From contig DATLZU010000013.1 in the NCBI GenBank assembly GCA_035573855.1, positions 65,036-129,035 of the forward strand: DNA of 64,000 nucleotides, given 5' to 3'. Positions 35,988 to 44,236 of the stretch are shown piece after piece. The stretch is from DATLZU01 sp035573855 (GTDB taxonomy: Bacteria > Nitrospirota > Nitrospiria > Nitrospirales > Nitrospiraceae). How positions within the stretch are numbered: the stretch's first letter is position 1; every line of letters begins with the position of its first letter. Made by a program: the position numbers and the translations under genes. The notes under the pieces are model-generated. The model was not told where the DNA came from and searched no databases. It saw nothing but the letters and a program-made list of their open reading frames with translations.

Positions 35988-36520
35988 CGGTTCGGGCCAC
36001 CACGATTCTGTGCGTGCGACGGGACGGTAACGTTGCGATGGGCTGCGACGGTCAGGTGACTGTCGGCACTACCGTGATGAAGCACAATGCAAAAAAACTC
36101 CGGCGCATGCACCACGACCAGGTCCTGGCCGGCTTTGCCGGCGCCACCGCCGACGCCTTTACATTGTTCGAAAAATTCGAGGCCAAGCTCGAAGAATATC
36201 GGGGGAACTTGACCCGGGCGGCCGTGGAGCTGGCGAAAGACTGGCGGACCGATCGGATCCTCCGGCGTTTGGAAGCGCTGCTCGCCGTCGCCGATCTGGA
36301 CCATTCGTTCGTGATCTCCGGCACCGGCGATGTGGTGGAACCGGAAGACGGCATCCTGGCGATCGGCTCTGGCGGGCCTTATGCCCTGGCGGCCGCGCGG
36401 GCGTTGCTTGGCCATTCCGCATTGGACGCACGCCGGATCGTCGAGGAATCCATGGCCATCGCCGGCGGCATTGACATTTACACCAACCAGCAGATCCTAA
36501 TCGAAGAACTCAAACGATGA
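35984..36520 (+). CDS. hslV: ATP-dependent protease subunit HslV
   Basis: 178 residues, starting in a 4-bp overlap with xerC. The beginning MTVRATTILCVRRDG implies a short propeptide so that Thr6 becomes the catalytic N-terminal nucleophile, as in ClpQ-type enzymes. MGCDGQVTVG and the GGPYALAAARAL segment are typical. It forms the proteolytic double hexamer of the HslUV machine. Confidence 0.92.
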   Translation: MTVRATTILCVRRDGNVAMGCDGQVTVGTTVMKHNAKKLRRMHHDQVLAGFAGATADAFTLFEKFEAKLEEYRGNLTRAAVELAKDWRTDRILRRLEALLAVADLDHSFVISGTGDVVEPEDGILAIGSGGPYALAAARALLGHSALDARRIVEESMAIAGGIDIYTNQQILIEELKR

Positions 36521-37932
36521 GTTCCGCGGCATTGATGATGGCGGACCAACAACCAGCCCTTCCCAATCTCAACAACCTCACGCCCCGGCAGATCGTCGAA
36601 GAACTGGACCGCTATGTGATCGGCCAGCGCGACGCCAAACGCATGGTCGCCATCGCCCTACGCAACCGCTGGCGGCGGCAACAGTTGCCACCCGATCTGC
36701 GCGACGAAGTGATGCCGAAGAATATCATCATGATCGGCCCCACCGGTGTCGGCAAAACGGAGATCGCGCGCCGGCTGGCCAAGCTGGCGCAGGCACCGTT
36801 CCTGAAAGTCGAGGCGTCGAAGTTTACCGAAGTCGGATACGTCGGGCGGGACGTGGAGACAATCATCCGGGATCTCACCGAGCTTGCCGTCAACATGGTC
36901 AAGGCGAAACACCTGGAAGAAGTGCAACACAAGGCGGAGCAGCTCGCGGAAGAGCGGCTGCTCGATCTTTTGTTGCCTCCGGTTACGCCACGGCCCGGCT
37001 TTCTCGAAGAATTAGAGCGGCCGAGCGCCGCGCAGCCGACCACAGAATCCTACGAGGCCACCCGCTCAAAGCTGCGCCTGCAATTGCGGGAAGGCAAACT
37101 CGATCACCGTTCCGTCGAATTGGAAGTCAAGGACCGGGCGCTGCCGATCGGCGTGATTTCGAACGTCAGCGGCCTGGAGGAGTTGGAAAGTAGCCTGCGC
37201 GAGATGTTAGGAGGGATGTTCCAGGGCAAAAAGAAAAAGCGCGTGATGAAAGTGCCGGAGGCGCTGCGACATCTCGCCCAGGAAGAAGCGCAGAAGCTCA
37301 TCGATATGGATGAGGTGGTGCGCGAGGCGATCGCCAAGGTCGAGCAGACCGGCATCGTCTTCCTGGACGAAATCGATAAGATCGCCGGGCGCGAGCGAAG
37401 TATCGGCCCTGACGTGTCGCGGGAGGGGGTGCAGCGCGACCTGCTGCCGATCGTCGAGGGTTCGACTGTGAACACGAAATACGGCCCGGTCCAGACGGAC
37501 CACATCCTGTTCATCGCCGCAGGGGCGTTCCACGTCGCCAAGCCCTCGGACCTGATTCCTGAATTGCAGGGCCGTTTTCCCATCCGGGTGGAATTGAGTC
37601 CGCTGACCAAAGAGGACTTCATCCGGATCCTGACCGAGCCCAGGGGCGCACTGGTCCGGCAATACCAAGCGCTCCTCGCGACCGAGGGAATTACCTTGGA
37701 TTTCACCAAGGACGGTTTGGAGGAGATTGCCGAGACGGCCGTCCAGGTGAATGACCGGACGGAGAACATCGGAGCGCGCCGGCTGTTTACGATCATGGAA
37801 CGGCTGCTGGAACAGGTGTCGTTCGAAGGGCCGGAGTGGCCAGACAAGAAGGTCATCATCGACGCCCAGTACGTCAAAGATCGTCTGCGCGACATCGTGA
37901 AGGATCAGGATCTGAGCCGGTTCATTCTGTAG
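36517..37932 (+). CDS. hslU: HslU ATPase, unfoldase subunit of HslUV
   Basis: 471 residues, overlapping hslV by 4 bp. Starts with the family signature LTPRQIVEELDRYVIGQ, Walker A GPTGVGKTEIARRL, pore loop GYVGRD, Walker B VFLDEIDKI, the I-domain insertion (about 130-250), sensor region and C-terminal RFIL tail that inserts into HslV. It unfolds substrates such as regulatory proteins for HslV. Confidence 0.93.
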   Translation: MSSAALMMADQQPALPNLNNLTPRQIVEELDRYVIGQRDAKRMVAIALRNRWRRQQLPPDLRDEVMPKNIIMIGPTGVGKTEIARRLAKLAQAPFLKVEASKFTEVGYVGRDVETIIRDLTELAVNMVKAKHLEEVQHKAEQLAEERLLDLLLPPVTPRPGFLEELERPSAAQPTTESYEATRSKLRLQLREGKLDHRSVELEVKDRALPIGVISNVSGLEELESSLREMLGGMFQGKKKKRVMKVPEALRHLAQEEAQKLIDMDEVVREAIAKVEQTGIVFLDEIDKIAGRERSIGPDVSREGVQRDLLPIVEGSTVNTKYGPVQTDHILFIAAGAFHVAKPSDLIPELQGRFPIRVELSPLTKEDFIRILTEPRGALVRQYQALLATEGITLDFTKDGLEEIAETAVQVNDRTENIGARRLFTIMERLLEQVSFEGPEWPDKKVIIDAQYVKDRLRDIVKDQDLSRFIL

Positions 37933-37986
37933 CGAGCCAATAGATGGCGGCCAACAGCGAGCAGCTATTCGCTGCTGGCTATGAGT
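37931..37986. repeat. Heptad repeat, eight units, between hslU and argB
   Basis: AGCGAGC, CAATAGA, TGGCGGC, CAACAGC, GAGCAGC, TATTCGC, TGCTGGC, TATGAGT in 7-bp register. It begins within the hslU stop codon and ends shortly before the argB start. Confidence 0.55.
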
Positions 37987-37999
37987 TTGGAGCTCAGTG

Positions 38000-38893
38000 A
38001 TGAACAAACTCATCAAAAAGGCCAACATTCTCGTCGAGGCCTTGCCATACATCCGCACGTTCGCCGGCAAGACCATCGTGATCAAGTACGGCGGCAAGGC
38101 CATGACGGAGGATGCGCTGAAGGACCGCTTCGCGCTGGACGTAGTCCTGCTCAAGTACGTGGGACTCAACCCGGTCGTCGTGCACGGCGGAGGACCGCAG
38201 ATCAACAAGATGCTGGACACGCTGGGCCTGGAAGCCAAGTTCCGCCACGGCGTGCGGATCACCGACCGGGCGACAATGGACATCGTGGAGATGGTGTTGG
38301 GGGGCAAGATCAACAAAGAGATCGTCGCGCTCATCAATCAACACGGCGGGCGGGCCGTCGGACTGACCGGCAAGGACGGCGATCTCATCCATGCCAAGCC
38401 GCTAACCGTGAAAGCCTGGGCCGAAAGCATCGGGACGGAACACGACGGCTCACCGGATGAGGACTTCGGGTTGGTGGGCGATATCCAATCGGTCAACCCG
38501 CGCGTCATTGAAAGGCTTCAGCAGGACCATTTCATCCCGGTCATCGCGCCGATCGGCACCGACCGCACCGGCAACACGTACAACATCAACGCCGACCTGG
38601 TGGCCGGAGCGGTAGCGGCTGCGCTCAAGGCGGAAAAGCTGCTGGTGCTGACCGATGTCAAGGGCATCCGCGATGCCAAGGGCCGTCATGTCTCCACGCT
38701 GTCGCGCAAGGACATGCAACGGATGGTGAAGAAAGGCGCGATCGGCGAGGGCATGTTGCCCAAAGTCCATGCCTGTCTGACGGCGCTTGACGGCGGCGTC
38801 CGCAAGGCGCACATCATCGACGGCCGCATACCCCATGCGATCCTCCTCGAAGTGTTTACGGACAAAGGCATCGGGACAGAGATCGTCTCGTAG
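38000..38893 (+). CDS. argB: Acetylglutamate kinase ArgB
   Basis: 297 residues from MNKLIKKANILVEAL; the GTG one codon earlier overlaps and is less likely. Conserved VIKYGGKAM, VVVHGGGPQINKML, GKINKEIVALINQ, and NADLVAGAVAAALKAEKLLVLTDVKGI. It phosphorylates N-acetylglutamate in arginine synthesis, and is usually feedback-inhibited by arginine. Follows hslU after a heptad-repeat spacer. Confidence 0.93.
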   Translation: MNKLIKKANILVEALPYIRTFAGKTIVIKYGGKAMTEDALKDRFALDVVLLKYVGLNPVVVHGGGPQINKMLDTLGLEAKFRHGVRITDRATMDIVEMVLGGKINKEIVALINQHGGRAVGLTGKDGDLIHAKPLTVKAWAESIGTEHDGSPDEDFGLVGDIQSVNPRVIERLQQDHFIPVIAPIGTDRTGNTYNINADLVAGAVAAALKAEKLLVLTDVKGIRDAKGRHVSTLSRKDMQRMVKKGAIGEGMLPKVHACLTALDGGVRKAHIIDGRIPHAILLEVFTDKGIGTEIVS

Positions 38894-38925
38894 GCGACAG
38901 CCGTGCGCCAGATCCTTGCCGCGAC

Positions 38926-39816
38926 ATGTCCGACTCCATCGCCCGGCTGACCGCTCACCTCCAGGCCCTTGTCGGCGAGCGTCATCCTGAGACTTCGCCG
39001 GCCGCGCTGCGCCAAGCCGAACAGTATCTCCGAGACCAGTTCACCGCGTTGGGTTTCGAAGTCGCCGCACACGAGTTCGAGGCGCCCGGCGGGACGTATC
39101 GGAATGTGATCGCAACGTGTCTGCCACTGACTGCGTCGGTCAGGAGCAAACCACCGCTCATCCTCGCGGCCCACTTCGACACGGTAACCGGCTCGCCCGG
39201 CGCCGACGACAACGCCAGCGGCCTGGCGGTGCTGCTCGAAGTCGCCCGCCGACTCCGGGAGATCCCGCTTGGTCGACCTGTTCGATTCATCGCCTTCAAT
39301 CTGGAAGAGCAAGATCCATCTGCCGGGAGGCAGGGCTTGCTCGGGAGTCTGGCCTATGCCGCCCATCTAAGAGCGACCGGCCAAACCGTGCTCGGCGCGA
39401 TCGTGTTGGAATGCGTCGGCTATGCCCGCTTTGAGGAAGGAACGCAACAGATCCCGCCCGGCGTTCCGATCGCCGTGCCATCGACGGGCAATTTCCTGGG
39501 CGTCGTTGGCAACGTCGCCTCGGCCAGCCTCATCGATGCTGTCGAGAAAGCTGCGCAGGCGCATGTTCCTGTGATTTCACTGGAGGTCCCCGGCAACGGC
39601 GAGCTGCTTCCCGACACCAGGCGCAGCGACCACGCCGCCTTCTGGCACCATGGCTACCCCGCCGTCATGCTCACCGACACCGCCGACTTCCGGAATCCTC
39701 ATTACCATCAACCGACGGATACCATTGCGACGGTGAATCTCAACTTCATGGCTAAGGTTCTCGAAGGCGTTACAGCAGCGACCAAAACCTTGGCTGAGGC
39801 CAAGGGACCGGCATGA
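38926..39816 (+). CDS. M28-family metallopeptidase
   Basis: 296 residues. Zinc-ligand pattern of M28: HFDTVTGSPGADDNASG (His and bridging Asp), FIAFNLEEQD (catalytic Glu-Glu), further Asp near TRRSDHAAFWHHG, and His in NPHYHQPTDT. An aminopeptidase or similar amide hydrolase; no signal peptide. Starts 32 bp after argB. Confidence 0.82.
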   Translation: MSDSIARLTAHLQALVGERHPETSPAALRQAEQYLRDQFTALGFEVAAHEFEAPGGTYRNVIATCLPLTASVRSKPPLILAAHFDTVTGSPGADDNASGLAVLLEVARRLREIPLGRPVRFIAFNLEEQDPSAGRQGLLGSLAYAAHLRATGQTVLGAIVLECVGYARFEEGTQQIPPGVPIAVPSTGNFLGVVGNVASASLIDAVEKAAQAHVPVISLEVPGNGELLPDTRRSDHAAFWHHGYPAVMLTDTADFRNPHYHQPTDTIATVNLNFMAKVLEGVTAATKTLAEAKGPA

Positions 39817-39829
39817 GGTCGGCAGTACC

Positions 39830-39867
39830 CCTAAACAAAAAGGGGTCGCCTAAACAAAAAGGGGTCG
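39830..39867. repeat. Tandem 19-bp direct repeat
   Basis: CCTAAACAAAAAGGGGTCG is present twice back to back (39830-39848 and 39849-39867) after the M28 gene. The second copy is also the left part of the inverted repeat 39856-39909. Confidence 0.85.
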
Positions 39868-39909
39868 GGAGTCATTCTTGGTCGCTAAAATGACTCCCGA
39901 CCCCTTTTT
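39856..39909. repeat. REPIN-like perfect inverted repeat (21-bp arms)
   Basis: Arms at 39856-39876 and 39889-39909 are exact complements around a 12-nt loop, with the core GGGGTCGGGAGTC. The T-run after the right arm makes it a plausible bidirectional terminator as well. The same core recurs at 40690 and 40837. Confidence 0.8.
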
Positions 39910-39962
39910 GATCTCCATACGCTTGACGTATACTTGACCTATCGTCTCATTGGATCCTTTTC

Positions 39963-40679
39963 ATGAGAAGCACAACGGGCAACTTCCGTTCCGAAACTGT
40001 CCGGACCATCCGCCGCATCTTTGATGCACTCGACTATTCGACCCTCGGTCGCGTGTACTGCGACGAGGGCGGGGACGAGTTCTGGAAAGCCAAGCGCGGG
40101 CCGTGTCGGCGGCTGGGGATCAAGCTGGCCAAGGCACTGATGGGGCGGCTGAAACCGGGCGGACGGAGTCTCTACGTCGGCGCTGGGGTGGCGGAAATCC
40201 CCGCGCTGGCAATGGAGACGCTGGAACTGGGACGTCAGGTCACAGCCTATAATTTGCGGGCCGACGAAGTCGCGGTGCTGAACCACGCCTGCAAGGGATT
40301 GCCCTTCGAGTTGGCGGCAGCCGATGCGGGGACGGCGCCGGGCATGTTCGACCATCTCTGGATCGTGAGCGTGTTGAACGACCCAGAACGGTTTCCCCAT
40401 CTGGCCGCGCTTTCCTATGGCCGAGCCGATCCTGTCACATTCGATCCGAAGACATTTGCGGACGAGCGCCGCATTGTGAGGATGTTAGCTGGCCGGTGTC
40501 TACGTAAGCTTACGCTCCCCGCGCTGGTCACAACCTCAACAGAGGAGTTGGTCTGGATCGCCGAATGGTGTCACCGGCGAGGCATTCCCTACCGAGTCGG
40601 GGCCGAACGGTATCCTACGGCGACCGTGGGCGATCCGGTGTGCTTTGTCCTCATCGGTCAAGCGCTCACCCGCAAGTGA
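39963..40679 (+). CDS. Putative methyltransferase-like protein, framed by repeats
   Basis: 238 residues. A glycine-rich turn after a strand (SLYVGAGVAEIPALAM) resembles SAM motif I, followed by helix and VTAYNLRADEVAVLN. Later motifs are not conclusive, so a methyltransferase-like Rossmann fold is the most that can be said. It is flanked on both sides by copies of the AAAAGGGGTCGGGAGTC element, which suggests it entered as, or became trapped in, a repeat-bounded block. Confidence 0.6.
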   Translation: MRSTTGNFRSETVRTIRRIFDALDYSTLGRVYCDEGGDEFWKAKRGPCRRLGIKLAKALMGRLKPGGRSLYVGAGVAEIPALAMETLELGRQVTAYNLRADEVAVLNHACKGLPFELAAADAGTAPGMFDHLWIVSVLNDPERFPHLAALSYGRADPVTFDPKTFADERRIVRMLAGRCLRKLTLPALVTTSTEELVWIAEWCHRRGIPYRVGAERYPTATVGDPVCFVLIGQALTRK

Positions 40680-40689
40680 CGCCCCCTTG

Positions 40690-40853
40690 AAAAGGGATCG
40701 GGAATCTTTTTCATGCCCTTTCGCACGCATCCGCTACATGGCGGAACTATGGTGTGAACCTCGCCATAGTGCTCTTCTTGAGCACAGACACCGATACGTC
40801 TCGCTAGCATGAACAGTAGCACAGCAACTTAGAAAAGACTCCCGACCCCTTTT
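40690..40853. repeat. Second REPIN-like inverted pair downstream of the orphan gene
   Basis: AAAAGGGATCGGGAATC at 40690-40706 and its inverse GACTCCCGACCCCTTTT at 40837-40853 form a degenerate inverted pair around a spacer. A small hairpin (GTGCTC, 5 nt, GAGCAC) lies between them at 40769-40785. Confidence 0.65.
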
Positions 40854-40873
40854 GTAGTGGCCCGGGACCGGTT

Positions 40874-41419
40874 TCAGATCTTGAACCCAGCCTTTTCCTT
40901 CGCCGGATCGGCCATGTATTGGTATTGGCGGGCATAGCGCACGTAGTTCTGCGCCGATTCTCTGATCCAGGCCAATTCCTGCTCAGTGACCGGTCGCTTG
41001 ATCTTGGCCGGCGAGCCAAGAATCAGACTCTTGGGCGGCACAACCGTGCCCTCAGTCACCAGTGCACCGGCGCCAACGACCGAATCCTCGCCGATCACTG
41101 CGCCGTCCATGATGATCGCGCCCATGCCAACCAGCACTCGGTCTTTGATCGTGCAGCCGTGCAAGACCACGTGATGGCCGATGGTCACGTCGTCGCCGAT
41201 GAGGAGCGGCGCCGTGTCATGGGTAACGTGGAGCATACAGAGGTCCTGGACGTTGGTCCGGTGCCCGATACGAATGTAGTTCACGTCACCACGGATCACG
41301 GCATGAAACCACACACTGCACTCCTCGCCCATCGCCACGTCGCCTATGACGACGGCCGTCTCTTCGATGAAGCAGGACTTCGGGATCGTCGGCTTGATGC
41401 CTTGGAAGGCACGGATCAT
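40874..41419 (-). CDS. Gamma-class carbonic anhydrase-like hexapeptide protein
   Basis: 181 residues from MIRAFQGIKPTIPKSC. Left-handed beta-helix built of hexapeptides: AVVIGDVAMGEECSVWFHAVIRGD, then LLIGDDVTIGHHVVLHGCTIKDRVLVGMGA (parts quoted). His residues in HVTHDT and GHHVVLHG match metal ligands of the gamma-CA/CaiE group, and Arg in VIRGD is conserved. Could be a true carbonic anhydrase or an acyltransferase relative; ends in a basic tail. Confidence 0.85.
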   Translation of the reverse strand: MIRAFQGIKPTIPKSCFIEETAVVIGDVAMGEECSVWFHAVIRGDVNYIRIGHRTNVQDLCMLHVTHDTAPLLIGDDVTIGHHVVLHGCTIKDRVLVGMGAIIMDGAVIGEDSVVGAGALVTEGTVVPPKSLILGSPAKIKRPVTEQELAWIRESAQNYVRYARQYQYMADPAKEKAGFKI

Positions 41420-41511
41420 GCCGACACTGTAGGGGATAAGAAGCGGCAATGGCAAGCCCGGACCGGCTTGTCGTTGACAGGCTTTTCACACGTCCCGTAG
41501 ACTGACGGACT

Positions 41512-42972
41512 ATGTCGCGCAAAACGCTCCCCATGGCCGGCGAAACACGGAGGCTCTCTCTTCCTTCCCTTTCCTTCAAAAAGGGAAAGGGGGAGAGGGC
41601 GAAAAAGGCGAAGACCACGGTCGGCTTTGTGAATCTGGGCTGCTCCAAGAACCAGGTGGATTCCGAAATCATGCTCGGCTTACTCCTAGCGAACGGCTTC
41701 GAACTGACCACCGACGCGGAAAAAGCCGAGGTGGTGATTATCAACACCTGCGGCTTCATCGAAGAAGCTAAACAGGAATCCATCAACGCCATCATTGAAC
41801 ATGGCTTATTGAAACAGTCCGGCTCCTGCCGCGTCCTGATCGCCGCCGGTTGTCTGGCCCAGCGCTACCAGGGCGAACTGCTCAAGGAGCTGCCGGAACT
41901 GGACGCAGTGGTAGGGACCGGCGAGTTTGGCAAGATCGCCGACATCTGCCGCGATTTGCTCGCGCCCAAGAAACGGCACCAGCGGCTCTGGATCAGCCAG
42001 CCCCCCTACCTCTACGACGACCTGGTGCCGCGGCTCAGACTCGGCGCGCGCCATAGCGCCTATATCAAGATCGCCGAAGGCTGCAATCGCAACTGCACCT
42101 TTTGCGCGATCCCACTCATGCGCGGCAAGCAGCGCAGCCGGCCGATCGCCTCCATCGTCGCGGAGGCGCGCCGTCTAGTCGACGAAGGAGTGAAAGAACT
42201 GAACCTCATTTCACAGGACACCATCAACTACGGAGTGGACTTGGGCCTGCGCCAGGGGCTCGTGACGTTGCTCCGCGAGTTGGTCACGGTCAAGGGCCTC
42301 CGCTGGATCAGGCCATTCTATCTCTATCCGCAACAGGTGTCCGACGAACTGCTGGACCTCTATGCGGGCGAGGAGCGGATCGCCAAGTACATCGACATGC
42401 CACTCCAGCACATCAACGATGCCCTGCTCAAGGCCATGCACCGGCTGGGCGACCGGGCAGCGATCGAGCGAGTGGTCGAGCGCATCAGAACCCGCGTGCC
42501 CGGTGTGACCTTCCGCACGGCCTTCATCGTGGGCTTTCCCGGCGAGACCGACAAGGCCTTTGAGGAACTCAAAACCTTCGTGGAACAGGCCCACTTCGAC
42601 CGGGTGGCGGTGTTTTGCTACTCCGACGAAGAGGGCACGCCGGCGGCGGAGCTTAGCGACAAAGTCGATCGCTCCGCGATGGAAAACCGGCGCAACGAGT
42701 TGCTGGCCATTCAGGAGTCGATCGCCTCGACAAAAAGCCGTGCGCTAATTGGGCGTTCGTTGGAGGTGCTCGTGGACGGGCCGTCGGAAGAAACGGATCT
42801 TCTGCTCGAGGGCCGGCACGAAGGCCAGGCCCCGGACATCGACGGTGTGGTGTACATCAACGATGTGTCGGACAGTCTCGCCGGCCGCCCCCTACCCCGA
42901 TCGGGCGACTTCATTACGGTCGAAATCACCGACGCCGCAACATACGATCTGGTCGGACGGATCGTAGCCTGA
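41512..42972 (+). CDS. rimO: Ribosomal protein S12 methylthiotransferase RimO
   Basis: 486 residues as drawn. UPF0004 domain opens with GFVNLGCSKNQVDSEIML; the radical-SAM cluster is C191-x3-C195-x2-C198 (CNRNCTFC); a TRAM domain is at the C-terminus. It methylthiolates Asp89 of ribosomal protein S12. The first 35 residues (LPSLSFKKGKGERAKK region) are translated from a C/T then G/A-rich palindromic element and are not conserved, so translation may begin later or the gene has absorbed the repeat. Confidence 0.92.
   Translation: MSRKTLPMAGETRRLSLPSLSFKKGKGERAKKAKTTVGFVNLGCSKNQVDSEIMLGLLLANGFELTTDAEKAEVVIINTCGFIEEAKQESINAIIEHGLLKQSGSCRVLIAAGCLAQRYQGELLKELPELDAVVGTGEFGKIADICRDLLAPKKRHQRLWISQPPYLYDDLVPRLRLGARHSAYIKIAEGCNRNCTFCAIPLMRGKQRSRPIASIVAEARRLVDEGVKELNLISQDTINYGVDLGLRQGLVTLLRELVTVKGLRWIRPFYLYPQQVSDELLDLYAGEERIAKYIDMPLQHINDALLKAMHRLGDRAAIERVVERIRTRVPGVTFRTAFIVGFPGETDKAFEELKTFVEQAHFDRVAVFCYSDEEGTPAAELSDKVDRSAMENRRNELLAIQESIASTKSRALIGRSLEVLVDGPSEETDLLLEGRHEGQAPDIDGVVYINDVSDSLAGRPLPRSGDFITVEITDAATYDLVGRIVA
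41551..41599. repeat. C/T-rich then G/A-rich palindromic element inside the rimO 5' end
   Basis: CCCTTTCCTT at 41567-41576 pairs with AAGGGAAAGGG at 41581-41591, and flanking CTCTCTC with GGGAGAG. Same compositional type as the elements at 7964 and 19694. Confidence 0.5.
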
Positions 42973-43039
42973 CAACCCGTTCTCGTCGCGCGGCTGTCAA
43001 CGATCTGTCACGCCTTGCGGGCACCGCGGAAGGAGATTC

Positions 43040-43068
43040 TTGACAGGTCATTCCGAATTCTGCATGAT
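43040..43068 (+). promoter_or_regulatory. Sigma-70 promoter at the head of the CRISPR accessory region
   Basis: TTGACA (43040-43045), 17 bp, CATGAT (43063-43068), 23 bp before the ring-nuclease-like gene. Confidence 0.5.
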
Positions 43069-43091
43069 GCTGCAGGTCGGAGCGAGGGCGC

Positions 43092-44228
43092 ATGCGCGAC
43101 GTCTTGGTGGCGGTCGGTGGGCTCACGCCGCAAGTCGTAACGGAAACGCTGTGGGCGCTCCATCACCGCACCCCGCCGATTCATCCCGCTGAAGTCTGGA
43201 TTCTGACCACCCAAGCTGGCCGCAAGGCTTGTCTCGAGAAGCTGCTCAGAGCGAATCGCGCACTGGCCCGCTTCATCCGCGAGTATCGGCCGAAGCCGAT
43301 GCCGCGCTGTCAGGCTTCCCACGTCATCATCCTGAAGGGAGCGGACGGCAAGCCCCTTGATGACGTCCGCTCCGAGCGGGACAACCAGGCCATCGCGGAT
43401 CAGCTCGCCGAGTTCATCAGGAAGCAGGTGGAACGGTCGGACGTTCGTCTCCACTGTTCGGTGGCCGGCGGACGGAAGACGATGGGGGTGCTGCTTGCCA
43501 GCGCGCTGCAGCTGTTTGGCCGGGCCGAGGACCGGCTCTACCATGTGCTGGTGTCGCCGGAATTCGAGTCCATCGAGGAGTTTTTCTTCCCTCCCAGGCG
43601 ACCGCGATGGCTTACCGACAAAAACGGCCGCCGCCTCCTTACTAGCCAGGCCAGTATCGAGTTGGCCGAGCTGCCCTACGTGCGGTTGCGCGGGCTAATG
43701 GCACAGGCACCGCCGATCGCCGCCACGTCATTTGGAAAGTTGGTGACACTCGCCAACCAACGGCTCAGCCTGTGGCATGATCCTGACCCTCTCTATCTCG
43801 ACGGCCGGGCCAAACGGATTTGGATCGGCAACCGTCCCTTGCCGCTCACCCCCGCCATGATGACGCTCTATCGAGCCTTGATCCGGACCAAGCTGGATCA
43901 TTGCAGCCGTCCAGACCTCCGAACCTGCGGGGATTGCACCGACTGTTACGTGCCGTTCACCAAAGTGACCTGGGACACATCCAAAGCCCTCCTTGAAGAA
44001 CGAGGAGCCGGCACGCTATTGCCCAAGGCCAAAGGTCCGGATGATGCGCCAGAGCAATTCCGCTCGCTGGTGAGCAAACTGAACAAGAAATTGGACGACG
44101 CCATCGGCCTGACCGGCAGCCCAAATCCCTACCGAGTTCGCTCGGCCGGTCCCAAGAAAGACACCGTCTATGGCCTCGCGCTTGACAAGACGAAGCTCAG
44201 GGTTGGTACGAGAACGGATGGTGAGTAA
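43092..44228 (+). CDS. CARF-domain CRISPR protein, NE0113/SSO2081-like ring nuclease candidate
   Basis: 378 residues. The N-terminal CARF (about 1-180) begins DVLVAVGGLTPQVVTETLWAL and carries the nucleotide-binding loop HCSVAGGRKTMG (A125-K129). This is the TIGR02584/Cas_NE0113 family, related to the Crn1 ring nucleases that degrade cyclic oligoadenylate. The C-terminal half adds a winged-helix-like region (SKLNKKLDDAIGL, then YRVRSAGPKKDTVYGLAL). A four-Cys cluster, C271, C279, C282 and C285 (CGDCTDC), could bind zinc. It is the first gene of the locus, behind its own promoter. Role as signal off-switch is family-based inference. Confidence 0.8.
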   Translation: MRDVLVAVGGLTPQVVTETLWALHHRTPPIHPAEVWILTTQAGRKACLEKLLRANRALARFIREYRPKPMPRCQASHVIILKGADGKPLDDVRSERDNQAIADQLAEFIRKQVERSDVRLHCSVAGGRKTMGVLLASALQLFGRAEDRLYHVLVSPEFESIEEFFFPPRRPRWLTDKNGRRLLTSQASIELAELPYVRLRGLMAQAPPIAATSFGKLVTLANQRLSLWHDPDPLYLDGRAKRIWIGNRPLPLTPAMMTLYRALIRTKLDHCSRPDLRTCGDCTDCYVPFTKVTWDTSKALLEERGAGTLLPKAKGPDDAPEQFRSLVSKLNKKLDDAIGLTGSPNPYRVRSAGPKKDTVYGLALDKTKLRVGTRTDGE

Positions 44229-44236
44229 GCGCCGCT

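Noticed and set aside
39856..39909. The perfect inverted repeat as an ordinary Rho-independent terminator only
   Set aside because: A termination role is possible, but the core recurs at 40690 and 40837 and includes a tandem duplicated arm, so a repeat element explains it better.
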